NCBI GenBank assembly: GCA_030740135.1
Contig: JASLXW010000273.1
Span: 1-5,765 of the forward strand
Direction of reading: 5' to 3'
DNA: 5,765 bases
DNA from: Nitrospinota bacterium
Lineage (GTDB): Bacteria > UBA8248 > JACPRG01
The position numbers and the translations under genes are program-made. The notes below the pieces were generated by a model that was not told where the DNA came from, searched no databases, and saw only the letters and a program-made list of their open reading frames with translations. Shown piece by piece: positions 1 to 5,688 of the stretch; within the stretch, counting starts at the first letter, position 1; every line of letters starts with the position of its first letter.

Positions 1-74
1 CCTCTCTCTCTGTTGGCCCCTGGAACTCTACTCCCTACCCAAGGAGATGTCTCACATCTATCTGAACCTATACA
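1..74 (-). mobile_element. Terminal fragment of an insertion sequence (left copy, reading off the window)
   Basis: Read on the - strand, this stretch begins TGTATAGGTTCAGATAG and ends in GAGAGAGAGG. It matches 5689-5762 on the + strand at 73 of 74 positions; the only difference is position 48 (T) against the base pairing with 5715. Identity stops sharply after position 74, exactly at a TGT terminus, as expected for the end of an IS rather than a gradually decaying duplication. No transposase codon is inside the window, so the family cannot be named; a TG start is shared by several families, including IS3, IS21 and IS481. An alternative is the terminal inverted repeat of one 5.7 kb element, but no transposase is present between the repeats. 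Confidence 0.6.
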
Positions 75-415
75 CCCCATTTCGGGCGCCTGAACACCCT
101 AATCGGAGCGGTATCCACCATTGAAAAACATGCCGCCCCTCCGGGTAGGCGGGCCTTTCCGGATGCACTCAAGATGACATCGGAATGTGATCAGGGCAAT
201 TGATGCAAAGGGTCGGACCTGATGAGAAATCGGGGCCGCCGTATTTCTCGAACCCCGGGACTGCGAGATTCTTCTCGGTGGGACGCCCTCCCTGTTGGAT
301 TGTGCACCTCAACGATCGGTTTTAATCCTGCTTCGTCTCGGTGGGTGATGGAGACGGAGAAGGTCCACCTGGACAGCGTGTCGAACGTGAACTGAACCCA
401 TGAATTCCGGGCAAG
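75..415. other. Non-coding upstream region of the SGNH gene
   Basis: These 341 bases contain no convincing gene. An open frame on the - strand (191-568) runs into the start of the SGNH gene and has no recognisable protein features, so I treat it as chance. The region holds a 10-bp direct repeat (273-282 and 336-345) and a short inverted pair, TCCGG...CCGGA, near 149-174. An in-frame stop at 401-403 limits how far upstream the SGNH gene can begin. I see no tRNA, no terminator and no clear -35/-10 pair. Confidence 0.5.
273..345 (+). repeat. 10-bp direct repeat pair, 63 bp apart
   Basis: TCTCGGTGGG occurs at 273-282 and again at 336-345. The start-to-start distance is 63 bp, close to six helical turns, so both copies would face the same side of the DNA. 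They lie 70 to 143 bp upstream of the SGNH start. This may be a paired regulator-binding site, but a 10-bp repeat can also arise by chance. Confidence 0.25.
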
Positions 416-1615
416 GTGTGGGATAGGCTCGTGAATCAAAGGCGAAGGCTCCTGTTTTTTTCCGTCGTAGTTGTGGTGGCGGGGCTTCTGGTGGTCGAAG
501 GCGGGGCGCGTGTGCTTTATTCCTTTTATTACGGAAGTCCCATCCCGCTGCTGTATGGGTTTCGACATTCGGACCTCGGAGCCGTGGTGAGTAGTCTCTC
601 TCAGCAGCGTTTGGGCGGATGGAGGCAGAATGAAAAAATCCGGAAGATCCTGAGGCGTCCGGATTTTAGCACGCTTAATTCATATGGATTTATCGGTCCG
701 GAGTTTTCCATCCGGAAGCCGAAAGACAGGTACCGAATTGTAGCCCTGGGGAGCTCGACGACGGCGGGTAATCTGGGCATCGCGGGAACGCAACGCTATC
801 CGTATACTGGGTTTCTACAAGAATTATTTGATGGGAAGGGAGGGTTTAAGATCTTTGGGAAGAAGGTGGAGGTTCTGAACGCGGCGGAAACAGCCTTGAG
901 TATAGGAGGAATTTATCAACGCCTTTGGGAGAAGGTGCTCCCCCTGGATCCCGATCTGATCATCATCTCCAGCGCCTGGGTTGAGCTCATGCCCATCACG
1001 AATCTGGTCCGCGCCCAATTCGACGCGCAAAAAGCCGCACCCCATCCATGGGAGCGTGCGGAGGGCCGGAACAAGCGACAGATGCTGGTCCGTTGGTACG
1101 CGTCAAGGGTTTCCTTCTCGATCACGCACCGGTTGGCCCGCGTCAGCCTGCTGGTGATCGGAATGCAGGCGGTGGCGCGAAGACTGCTGGCCGGGAAGTC
1201 TTCCTTGTTCCTGGGGAAGAAGGAGCGGAAGAGAATCGCGCGGGTCATCGCGACGCATCCCCTCTTTGAGGCGTACGAGGATTCCCTGACGAAAATTGTC
1301 CGGTTGCTGCGAGGAAGGGGGATCTGCCTGTTATTGCTTCGCGGGCCGTACAAGCACGCGGCCCGGCATTTTCGGCCGCCCAATCGACTCTATTATAAGT
1401 ATCCTTTGTCGAGGATATATGAGATCGTAGAGCGGGTGGCCAAGAGACATCGCGTGCCGGTAGCCGATGCGGAGGCCTTCTTCAATCGAATGCCGGACAA
1501 GGAGTTATTGTTCGGCGACATCATGCATATGAATCAGGAGGGGTACGAGAAGCTGGCGTCCCTGGTGTATCGAGTCATCCTGGATCGAAAGATTATCGAG
1601 AAGCGAGGGTGCTGA
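416..1615 (+). CDS. Membrane-anchored SGNH/GDSL hydrolase-like protein, probable polysaccharide O-acylation partner
   Basis: This 399-residue protein has a basic N-terminus and one hydrophobic segment (about 12-28), so it is probably anchored with its main domain outside the cytoplasm. The SGNH fold is indicated by block I (residues 109-118, GSSTTAG with candidate nucleophile Ser114), a block II-like Asn155 followed by a small-residue stretch, and a C-terminal DxxH (Asp368, His371) followed by NQEGY. The usual block III GxND is not evident: where it is expected, after the LIII strand, the protein reads SSAWVEL (185-191). Oxyanion-hole chemistry may therefore differ. Proteins of this type work with MBOAT acyltransferases, as in AlgI/AlgJ, PatA/PatB and DltB/DltD, and an MBOAT gene lies convergently 119 bp away. 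The GTG at 416 is the earliest start after an in-frame stop at 401-403; the GTG at 431 is equally plausible and gives MNQRRRLL as the N-terminus. Neither has a strong Shine-Dalgarno. The substrate is unknown. Confidence 0.8.
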   Translation: MWDRLVNQRRRLLFFSVVVVVAGLLVVEGGARVLYSFYYGSPIPLLYGFRHSDLGAVVSSLSQQRLGGWRQNEKIRKILRRPDFSTLNSYGFIGPEFSIRKPKDRYRIVALGSSTTAGNLGIAGTQRYPYTGFLQELFDGKGGFKIFGKKVEVLNAAETALSIGGIYQRLWEKVLPLDPDLIIISSAWVELMPITNLVRAQFDAQKAAPHPWERAEGRNKRQMLVRWYASRVSFSITHRLARVSLLVIGMQAVARRLLAGKSSLFLGKKERKRIARVIATHPLFEAYEDSLTKIVRLLRGRGICLLLLRGPYKHAARHFRPPNRLYYKYPLSRIYEIVERVAKRHRVPVADAEAFFNRMPDKELLFGDIMHMNQEGYEKLASLVYRVILDRKIIEKRGC

Positions 1616-1734
1616 GGGCGCGGGGTTTGGGAGGATTTCGTCCCGGGGTAAGGAGGTGGGCGTCCGGTCTCGCGTCGAGGGGCGCCGCGATGGATTTGCC
1701 GATACGCCCCCGGGAAGAAGGGCCGTGGAACCGG
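1616..1734. other. Convergent intergenic gap with GC-rich inverted repeat, no classical terminator
   Basis: This 119-bp gap lies between the 3' ends of the SGNH and MBOAT genes. A perfect 8-bp inverted repeat, TCCCGGGG (1641-1648) and CCCCGGGA (1708-1715), encloses a long GC-rich loop, and GGGCGT (1658-1663) can compete for part of the right arm through ACGCCC (1704-1709). There is no T-tract on either strand, so an intrinsic terminator is not supported. The structure could still hinder colliding transcripts. Confidence 0.3.
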
Positions 1735-3159
1735 TCAGAATTGAAAATAGATAAACTGTTGGCTGGTTCCGGCGCTGAATAGGGCGAGGGTCAGGAGCAC
1801 CCAGAACAGGACGGGTGTCAATATCCAGGTGTTGTTCTTTCTACGGAGCCAATCGACGGTGGGGTTTTCTCCCGCGAGCGACTCCATCAAGAGGAACAGA
1901 AAAGTCGAGATGAAGATGATCAGGGCGCCGTGACCCCAGTCGCGTGGAAGGACGGGACGGCGCAAGGAGAACACGCCCGTGAGAATTTGCAACGCGGCGG
2001 GCAGGTCGGCGGCTCGGAAGAAGATCCAACCGACGCAGACGAGGTGAAACGTAGCGATTTGACGCAGGGAGCGGCGCCATCCGGTGGGCGGCGGATTTTC
2101 AGAACCCCTCCAATCCCGGACCCACTTGCCGACGGCAAGCAGGCCTCCGTGGAAAGCGCCCCAGATGACAAAGTTCCAGCTCGCGCCGTGCCAGAGGCCC
2201 CCCAGCGCCATCGTCAGCAGCAGATTGTAATAGGTCCGGGTCGTGCCGCGTCGGCTCCCGCCGAGGGGAATATAGAGGTAGTCCTTCAACCAGGAAGAGA
2301 GGGAAATGTGCCATTTTCGCCAAAAGTCCTGGATACTGAAGGCGAAATAGGGTTTCTGGAAATTTTCGCTTAACTCGATTCCCAGGATTCTCGCCGCCCC
2401 GCGCGCGACGTCGGTGTAGCCGGAGAAGTCGCAGTAGATCTGCCAGGTGAAGGCGTAGAAGGCGATAAGATAATCGCCGCCGCTGTATTGTTCAGGACGT
2501 GAATAGACGGGATCGACCCAGCGCGCCAATCCGTCGGCGATGACCATCTTCTTATACAGCCCCCACAAGATCAGGGCGACGCCCTGTTGTAGACCATCCG
2601 AGGTCAGGGGTTTGGGGTTTTTCAGTTGCGGCAGCAGGTGCCCGGCCCGCTCGATCGGTCCGGCCACCAGTTGAGGGAAGTAGGCGACATAGAGGGCGAA
2701 TTGGAGGGGGTTGCGCTCGGGTTTAAGCCGGCCTCGATATACGTCAACCGTATAGCTCATGCTTTGAAAAGTATAAAAGGAGATGCCCACGGGCAGCACC
2801 CAGCCGGCCTGGGCGGACAGGGTCGGAAAGCCCATCCAATTCCCGAAGAGATTGAGCGTATAGAGGACGAAAGTGAAATACTTGAAGGCGCCCAGGAGTC
2901 CCAGATTCGTCAGGATGCTTGCCGTCAGGAGCATCTTCTTTCCGCGTTGCGTGCCCACTTTGGGCATCCATAACCCCGCGAAGTAGTCGATTGCGGTGGA
3001 CAGGAGGATCAGAAAGATGTATTCAGGCCGCCACCACATATAGAAAAAGTAGCTGGCGGCGAACAGAAATGGAAAGCGGAATCCTGAAAAGGGAATGATA
3101 TGGAACAACAGCGCGACCAATGGGAAAAACAAAAGAAATTCCAGGCTGTTGAAAAGCAT
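1735..3159 (-). CDS. MBOAT family membrane-bound O-acyltransferase (AlgI/DltB type)
   Basis: This 474-residue polytopic membrane protein is typical in length for AlgI-like transferases. The N-terminus (MLFNSLEFLLFF), PVGISFYTFQSMSY (123-136) and FPQLVAGPI (161-169) are family hallmarks. They are followed by CDFSGYTD (243-250), the FWRKWHISLSSWLKDY region (279-294, conserved His284) and YIPLGG (296-301). GGLWHGASWNF (320-330) holds the expected catalytic His324. About ten hydrophobic segments run from 6 to 464, and the C-terminus QQFIYFQF is characteristic. Family members transfer an acyl group, often acetyl, across the cytoplasmic membrane for addition to an exopolysaccharide, alginate, peptidoglycan or teichoic acid. 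The acceptor here cannot be told from sequence, but the SGNH neighbour supports a glycan. The start has AAGG five bases upstream (3165-3168). No key residue is missing and the gene looks intact. Confidence 0.95.
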   Translation of the reverse strand: MLFNSLEFLLFFPLVALLFHIIPFSGFRFPFLFAASYFFYMWWRPEYIFLILLSTAIDYFAGLWMPKVGTQRGKKMLLTASILTNLGLLGAFKYFTFVLYTLNLFGNWMGFPTLSAQAGWVLPVGISFYTFQSMSYTVDVYRGRLKPERNPLQFALYVAYFPQLVAGPIERAGHLLPQLKNPKPLTSDGLQQGVALILWGLYKKMVIADGLARWVDPVYSRPEQYSGGDYLIAFYAFTWQIYCDFSGYTDVARGAARILGIELSENFQKPYFAFSIQDFWRKWHISLSSWLKDYLYIPLGGSRRGTTRTYYNLLLTMALGGLWHGASWNFVIWGAFHGGLLAVGKWVRDWRGSENPPPTGWRRSLRQIATFHLVCVGWIFFRAADLPAALQILTGVFSLRRPVLPRDWGHGALIIFISTFLFLLMESLAGENPTVDWLRRKNNTWILTPVLFWVLLTLALFSAGTSQQFIYFQF

Positions 3160-3206
3160 GAGAGCCTTAATAAGATGATAAGAGGTTTACCGTGAATCCG
3201 TCATTG

Positions 3207-3566
3207 TCAAAGTTGCGGCCGATGGCGACCTTGAACGGAGTGAAGCAACCGGAATAACCGGGGGGATCCCTCTACGCAGCCGCCGCATCCGTTGAGCGGA
3301 GGCGTGGAATTTTCGTCAATACCCACAGGTTCGATCAGGCGCCCGGAATTGGCAATGGTTCGTCGGTCCCTTTCGTAATCCATTTTTATCGAAAAGTCAA
3401 GATTGAGGTTTGAAGGTCCCGGAGGAAAGGGTTCCGGGCCCTCGACATGAATGCGTCTTGTCACGGGAATAAGATGGACATGGGAGATAATGATAGGCAT
3501 CAATTTATGGCTCCCGGTCATTCGCCTAAGGGACGGGAGGATATTTGCCGGTAAAATCGGAACCAT
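3207..3566 (-). CDS. Hypothetical small protein upstream of the MBOAT gene
   Basis: A frame of 119 residues begins at an ATG (3564-3566) preceded by a perfect AGGAGG five bases upstream, the best translation-start signal of any gene in the window. The frame remains open 57 bases further upstream to an ATG at 3621-3623, but that start has no comparable signal. It ends 47 bp before the MBOAT start on the same strand, so the two could be co-transcribed. I do not recognise the protein. It begins MVPILPANILPSLRRM, has a proline-rich EGPEPFPPGP, an acidic/basic middle, and NGCGGC with two cysteines near the C-terminus. There is no clear signal peptide or membrane segment; a short hydrophobic IIISHVHLI patch is too weak. 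It may be a genuine small protein, a decayed remnant, or a fortuitous frame behind a leader. The signal at its start is what argues for translation. Confidence 0.35.
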   Translation of the reverse strand: MVPILPANILPSLRRMTGSHKLMPIIISHVHLIPVTRRIHVEGPEPFPPGPSNLNLDFSIKMDYERDRRTIANSGRLIEPVGIDENSTPPLNGCGGCVEGSPRLFRLLHSVQGRHRPQL

Positions 3567-3571
3567 GATAT

Positions 3572-3577
3572 CCTCCT
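3572..3577 (-). promoter_or_regulatory. Perfect Shine-Dalgarno AGGAGG for the small hypothetical gene
   Basis: On the - strand the order is AGGAGG, a five-base spacer ATATC, then ATG. This matches the ideal anti-Shine-Dalgarno complement and spacing, and it decides the start of the small frame in favour of the internal ATG over the upstream one. No other gene in the window has a site this good. Confidence 0.55.
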
Positions 3578-3624
3578 GTCGACGGAAATCCGGTGAGTTC
3601 ATCCGTTGATCCCTAATCCCCATG

Positions 3625-3667
3625 TTTCGACAGCGTAGGGATCCATTGTGGATTCATCCTGTCGAAA
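3625..3667. promoter_or_regulatory. Nested inverted repeat in the divergent intergenic region (candidate operator)
   Basis: TTTCGACAG (3625-3633) and CTGTCGAAA (3659-3667) form a perfect 9-bp inverted repeat. Inside it, almost concentric, ATCCA (3641-3645) and TGGAT (3649-3653) form a second perfect stem with a three-base loop. The structure sits between the - strand small gene/MBOAT pair and the + strand methyltransferase-glycosyltransferase gene, 42 bp upstream of the latter. This position suits an operator controlling divergent transcription or a cruciform. There is no T-tract, so it is not an intrinsic terminator. TGTCGAA also occurs at 379-385, upstream of the SGNH gene. Confidence 0.4.
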
Positions 3668-3709
3668 TTCAGGATTGGTTCATGGAGTGCTGACCCAGAA
3701 AGAAGATCC

Positions 3710-5239
3710 ATGGGGTTGAAGGAGACAGCGCGCGATAGAAAAACGCCTCGGTCTCAGGATTCCCCTTCGCCCCCCCCATCCGCCGAAGGGTTGTCGGGTT
3801 CCGTTTACACCGATTATCTAGAGTCCCGCCGTGCGGAGTCTCGGGTCTATTACGACGGGTTGGGTGCGGGTCGTCTTCGTTGGATCGGCCGTTATTCTTA
3901 TTATTACCGGACCCTGTTGGAGCTTGCGCGGGGGCTGATTCCGGCGGGGAGCCGGGTGTTGGAGATTGGTTGCGGGTCGGGTTATTTTCTGGACGGCGTG
4001 CGTCCATCTCGGGGCGTTGGGGTGGACCACAGCCGTTCGATGGTGGAGCTTGCGGGCGGTTTGTATCCGGATTTGGAGTTTCGTCACCTCCCGGCCGAGC
4101 GCGTGGAGGAGTTGGAGGAGGAGTTCGACCATGTGCTTTTGGTGAACGCGTCGGGCGAGATTGCGGACCTGGAGGGTTGTCTTCGGGGGATTCGCCGGGT
4201 TTCGGGCCGTCACACGCGTTTGGTGATTTTGCAGCATAACTTTTTCTGGGAGCCGGTGTTGAAGGCGGCGGGTGCGCTGGGTTGGGTGATGGGGCGTCCG
4301 GTTCAGAGCTGGCTGACGCCATCGGACCTTCGGACGTTTTTGCATTTGACGGGGTATCGGATTCTTCAGACGGGATATCGGTGTCCATTTCCGTTCGGTG
4401 TGCCTGTGTTGTCTTGGTTGCTGAACAAGGTTGTTGGCCGTCTTCCGGTTTTTCGCCGTCTGGGTATCGCCCAGTTCGTGGTGGCGCGCCCTTTGGGCTT
4501 TGCGCCCGATCCGGATTCGGTTCGGGTGAGCGTGGTGGTTCCGTGCAAGGACGAGGAGGCGAACGTTCCGTTCATTGTGGATCGGATTCCCGAGATGGGC
4601 GCGGGGACAGAGATCATCTTCGTGGACGACCGCTCGACGGACCGGACGCGGCCGTTGATCGAGGCGAGCATCGCGCGCCACGGGGACCGGGACGTCAAGT
4701 TGGTTCAGGGTCCGGGGGAGGGCAAGGGTGCGTGTGTGCGCGCGGGCCTGGCGGAGGCGCGCGGCGATATGTACATGATCTTGGACGCGGACATGACGGT
4801 GATGCCTGAGGACCTTCCCCGATTTTTCCGTGCGCTGTCTCAGGACCGGGGGGAGTTTGCGAACGGGTCTCGTTTGGTGTATCCGGTGGCGGGAGAGGCG
4901 ATGCGCTTTTTGAACGTGTTGGGGAACAAGGTGTTCGCTTGGTTGTTCACCTACTTGCTGGGCCAGCGGGTCAAGGACACGCTTTGCGGGACGAAGGCGC
5001 TTTGGGCTCGTGACTATCCTCGGGTATTGGGTTCCCGGGCCCAGTTGGGGGGTGTGGACCGTTGGGGGGATTACGACTGGATCTTCGGGGCCGCGCGTCA
5101 CGCGCTGGAGATCGTAGAAGTTCCGGTTCATTACGTGGAGCGCCGGGGGGGCGAAAGCAAGATGACGAAGCGCTTTCGCAACGCCTGGGTGATGCTGAAA
5201 GTCTGCTGGTTCGCCTTCTGGCGACTCAAAATGCTCTGA
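3710..5239 (+). CDS. Bifunctional class I SAM-dependent methyltransferase / GT2 glycosyltransferase fusion
   Basis: This 509-residue cytoplasmic protein has two enzymatic halves. Residues about 60-260 are a class I methyltransferase: motif I VLEIGCGSG (83-91), an acidic ribose-binding residue Asp106 in GVGVDHS, and HVLLVNAS (141-148). Residues about 271-500 are a GT-A glycosyltransferase of family 2, resembling dolichol/polyprenyl-phosphate mannosyltransferases: VSVVVPCKDEEANV (273-286), VDDRSTD (305-311), GEGKGACVRAG (336-346), the metal-binding DAD at 359-361, NGSRL (385-389), DTLCGTK (423-429) and a RRGGESKM segment (478-485). It probably transfers a sugar from a nucleotide donor to a polyprenyl phosphate or a related lipid-linked acceptor, with methylation of the same or a related glycan. 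Acceptor and donor are unknown. Residues 1-30 are low-complexity and Ser/Pro-rich, so the true start could be slightly later; the ATG used has only a weak AGAAAGAAG upstream. Codons TTA, CTA and TCA are absent from residue 38 to the end, a strong bias. No C-terminal membrane helices are seen. Confidence 0.92.
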   Translation: MGLKETARDRKTPRSQDSPSPPPSAEGLSGSVYTDYLESRRAESRVYYDGLGAGRLRWIGRYSYYYRTLLELARGLIPAGSRVLEIGCGSGYFLDGVRPSRGVGVDHSRSMVELAGGLYPDLEFRHLPAERVEELEEEFDHVLLVNASGEIADLEGCLRGIRRVSGRHTRLVILQHNFFWEPVLKAAGALGWVMGRPVQSWLTPSDLRTFLHLTGYRILQTGYRCPFPFGVPVLSWLLNKVVGRLPVFRRLGIAQFVVARPLGFAPDPDSVRVSVVVPCKDEEANVPFIVDRIPEMGAGTEIIFVDDRSTDRTRPLIEASIARHGDRDVKLVQGPGEGKGACVRAGLAEARGDMYMILDADMTVMPEDLPRFFRALSQDRGEFANGSRLVYPVAGEAMRFLNVLGNKVFAWLFTYLLGQRVKDTLCGTKALWARDYPRVLGSRAQLGGVDRWGDYDWIFGAARHALEIVEVPVHYVERRGGESKMTKRFRNAWVMLKVCWFAFWRLKML

Positions 5240-5294
5240 AAGGGTTCCCAGCGTTCGTTCAGCCGGCAAAATGATTATGAAAAAAGGTTGCTAG

Positions 5295-5313
5295 CGCCGC
5301 GAGGAAGGCGGCG
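5295..5313. other. GC hairpin directly abutting the terminator
   Basis: CGCCGC (5295-5300) and GCGGCG (5308-5313) form a perfect 6-bp stem around the loop GAGGAAG. It ends one base before the terminator stem, so the methyltransferase-glycosyltransferase transcript would finish in two back-to-back hairpins. It has no T-tract of its own and may serve mainly to stabilise the 3' end. Confidence 0.4.
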
Positions 5314-5357
5314 AACAGAAAACCGGGGGTCGCGTAAACGACCCCCGGTTTTCTGTT
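5314..5357. terminator. Strong bidirectional intrinsic terminator
   Basis: A perfect 19-bp inverted repeat (5314-5332 with 5339-5357) closes a six-base loop CGTAAA. The core is CCGGGGGTCG, flanked by A-rich bases on the left arm and T-rich bases (TTTTCTGTTTT) on the right. The stem therefore ends in a T-run on both strands. It lies between the + strand methyltransferase-glycosyltransferase gene, whose stop is 74 bp upstream, and the - strand DUF5989 gene, whose stop is 60 bp away on the other side. It can terminate both convergent transcripts. Confidence 0.93.
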
Positions 5358-5417
5358 TTAGAGCCCGAGCCCCCCGGACTGATGCGGCGCGGCGTGCGGG
5401 GGAATTCCCGTTGACGA

Positions 5418-5576
5418 TCAGAAAATCGCGTAGATGAATGGGGCTAGGGCCGAGCCTTCCGTGAAGATAATCAGGAAGCTCAACAGCACCAGCATGAGCA
5501 TGATTGGCGCGAGCCACCATTTCTTGCGGTGTTTGAGGAAGTCCCAGAACTCGGATAAGATGCTGACGTTGCCCAT
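5418..5576 (-). CDS. DUF5989 family small membrane protein
   Basis: A 52-residue protein starts at ATG 5574-5576, with GGGAG seven bases upstream (5584-5588), and ends with TGA at 5418-5420. It opens MGNVSILSEFWDFLKHRKKW, an aromatic and basic cytoplasmic N-terminus. One membrane helix follows (about 22-38, LAPIMLMLVLLSFLIIF), and the C-terminus is TEGSALAPFIYAIF. The pattern of FW-FL-RKK-W, one helix, then a G-S-A-APFIY-F ending matches what I recall of DUF5989. Such proteins are often encoded beside SGNH hydrolases, carbamoyltransferases or MBOAT genes in surface-glycan and natural-product loci; their biochemical role is unknown. Its presence supports the acyl-modification reading of the locus. 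No carbamoyltransferase is in the window; one could lie beyond the IS. The gene appears monocistronic here, with its own leader and a shared terminator. Confidence 0.85.
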   Translation of the reverse strand: MGNVSILSEFWDFLKHRKKWWLAPIMLMLVLLSFLIIFTEGSALAPFIYAIF

Positions 5577-5598
5577 ATCAAAACTCCCATCGAATCAA

Positions 5599-5635
5599 AG
5601 GCCTTCCGGCCTACGGGTCTGGCGGGCGGCCGGAA
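5599..5635 (-). promoter_or_regulatory. Structured leader of the DUF5989 gene with two competing hairpins
   Basis: TTCCGGCC (5604-5611) pairs perfectly with GGCCGGAA (5628-5635) across a 16-base loop. Alternatively AGGCC (5599-5603) pairs with GGCCT (5608-5612) around TTCC. The two hairpins share 5608-5611 and cannot form together. They lie 11 bases upstream of the Shine-Dalgarno, within the expected 5' untranslated region. Without conservation data a regulatory role is only possible; high GC content alone can give such pairings. Confidence 0.3.
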
Positions 5636-5651
5636 CCCAATCACATGGATA

Positions 5652-5681
5652 TATATAGCACAAGCCCCTTTCGGACATCAA
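5652..5681 (-). promoter_or_regulatory. Candidate sigma-70-type promoter for the DUF5989 gene
   Basis: On the - strand, TTGATG (5676-5681, four of six to TTGACA) is followed after 18 bases by TATATA (5652-5657), itself preceded by TGC, an extended -10 arrangement. Transcription would start near 5645, giving a leader of about 70 bases that contains the hairpins. This is the only AT-rich stretch upstream of the gene. The -35 lies seven bases inside the IS boundary, so the promoter is native flank, although the IS insertion cut off anything further upstream. Confidence 0.4.
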
Positions 5682-5688
5682 TGGAATC

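Noticed and set aside
191..568. 125-residue - strand frame at the left
   Set aside because: It overlaps the start of the SGNH gene on the other strand, has no recognisable features, and lacks a good ribosome-binding site. It is most likely chance.
1641..1715. Possible terminator between the convergent SGNH and MBOAT genes
   Set aside because: The 8-bp inverted repeat has a loop of nearly 60 bases and no T-tract on either strand, so it does not qualify as an intrinsic terminator.
1930..2973. Two + strand frames (1930-2373 and 2626-2973) within the MBOAT region
   Set aside because: Both lie opposite conserved MBOAT motifs on the - strand and have Gly/Arg-rich shadow-type composition.
3669..4388. 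239-residue - strand frame over the start of the fusion gene
   Set aside because: It is extremely Pro/Ser/Asn-rich low-complexity sequence, as expected from the reverse of a G-rich coding strand, and it lies opposite the clearly coding methyltransferase half.
3818..5269. 483-residue open frame antisense to the methyltransferase-glycosyltransferase gene
   Set aside because: It is in codon register with the sense gene and is open only because TTA, CTA and TCA codons are avoided. It shows no domain motifs, has a highly basic His/Arg/Pro-rich composition, and runs opposite a gene with clear motifs throughout.
5275..5520. 81-residue - strand frame
   Set aside because: It runs through the intrinsic terminator and reads the DUF5989 gene in a shifted frame; the 52-residue frame has the ribosome-binding site and family pattern.
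5434..5658. 74-residue + strand frame at the right
   Set aside because: It lies antisense to the DUF5989 gene and its leader and has no recognisable features.
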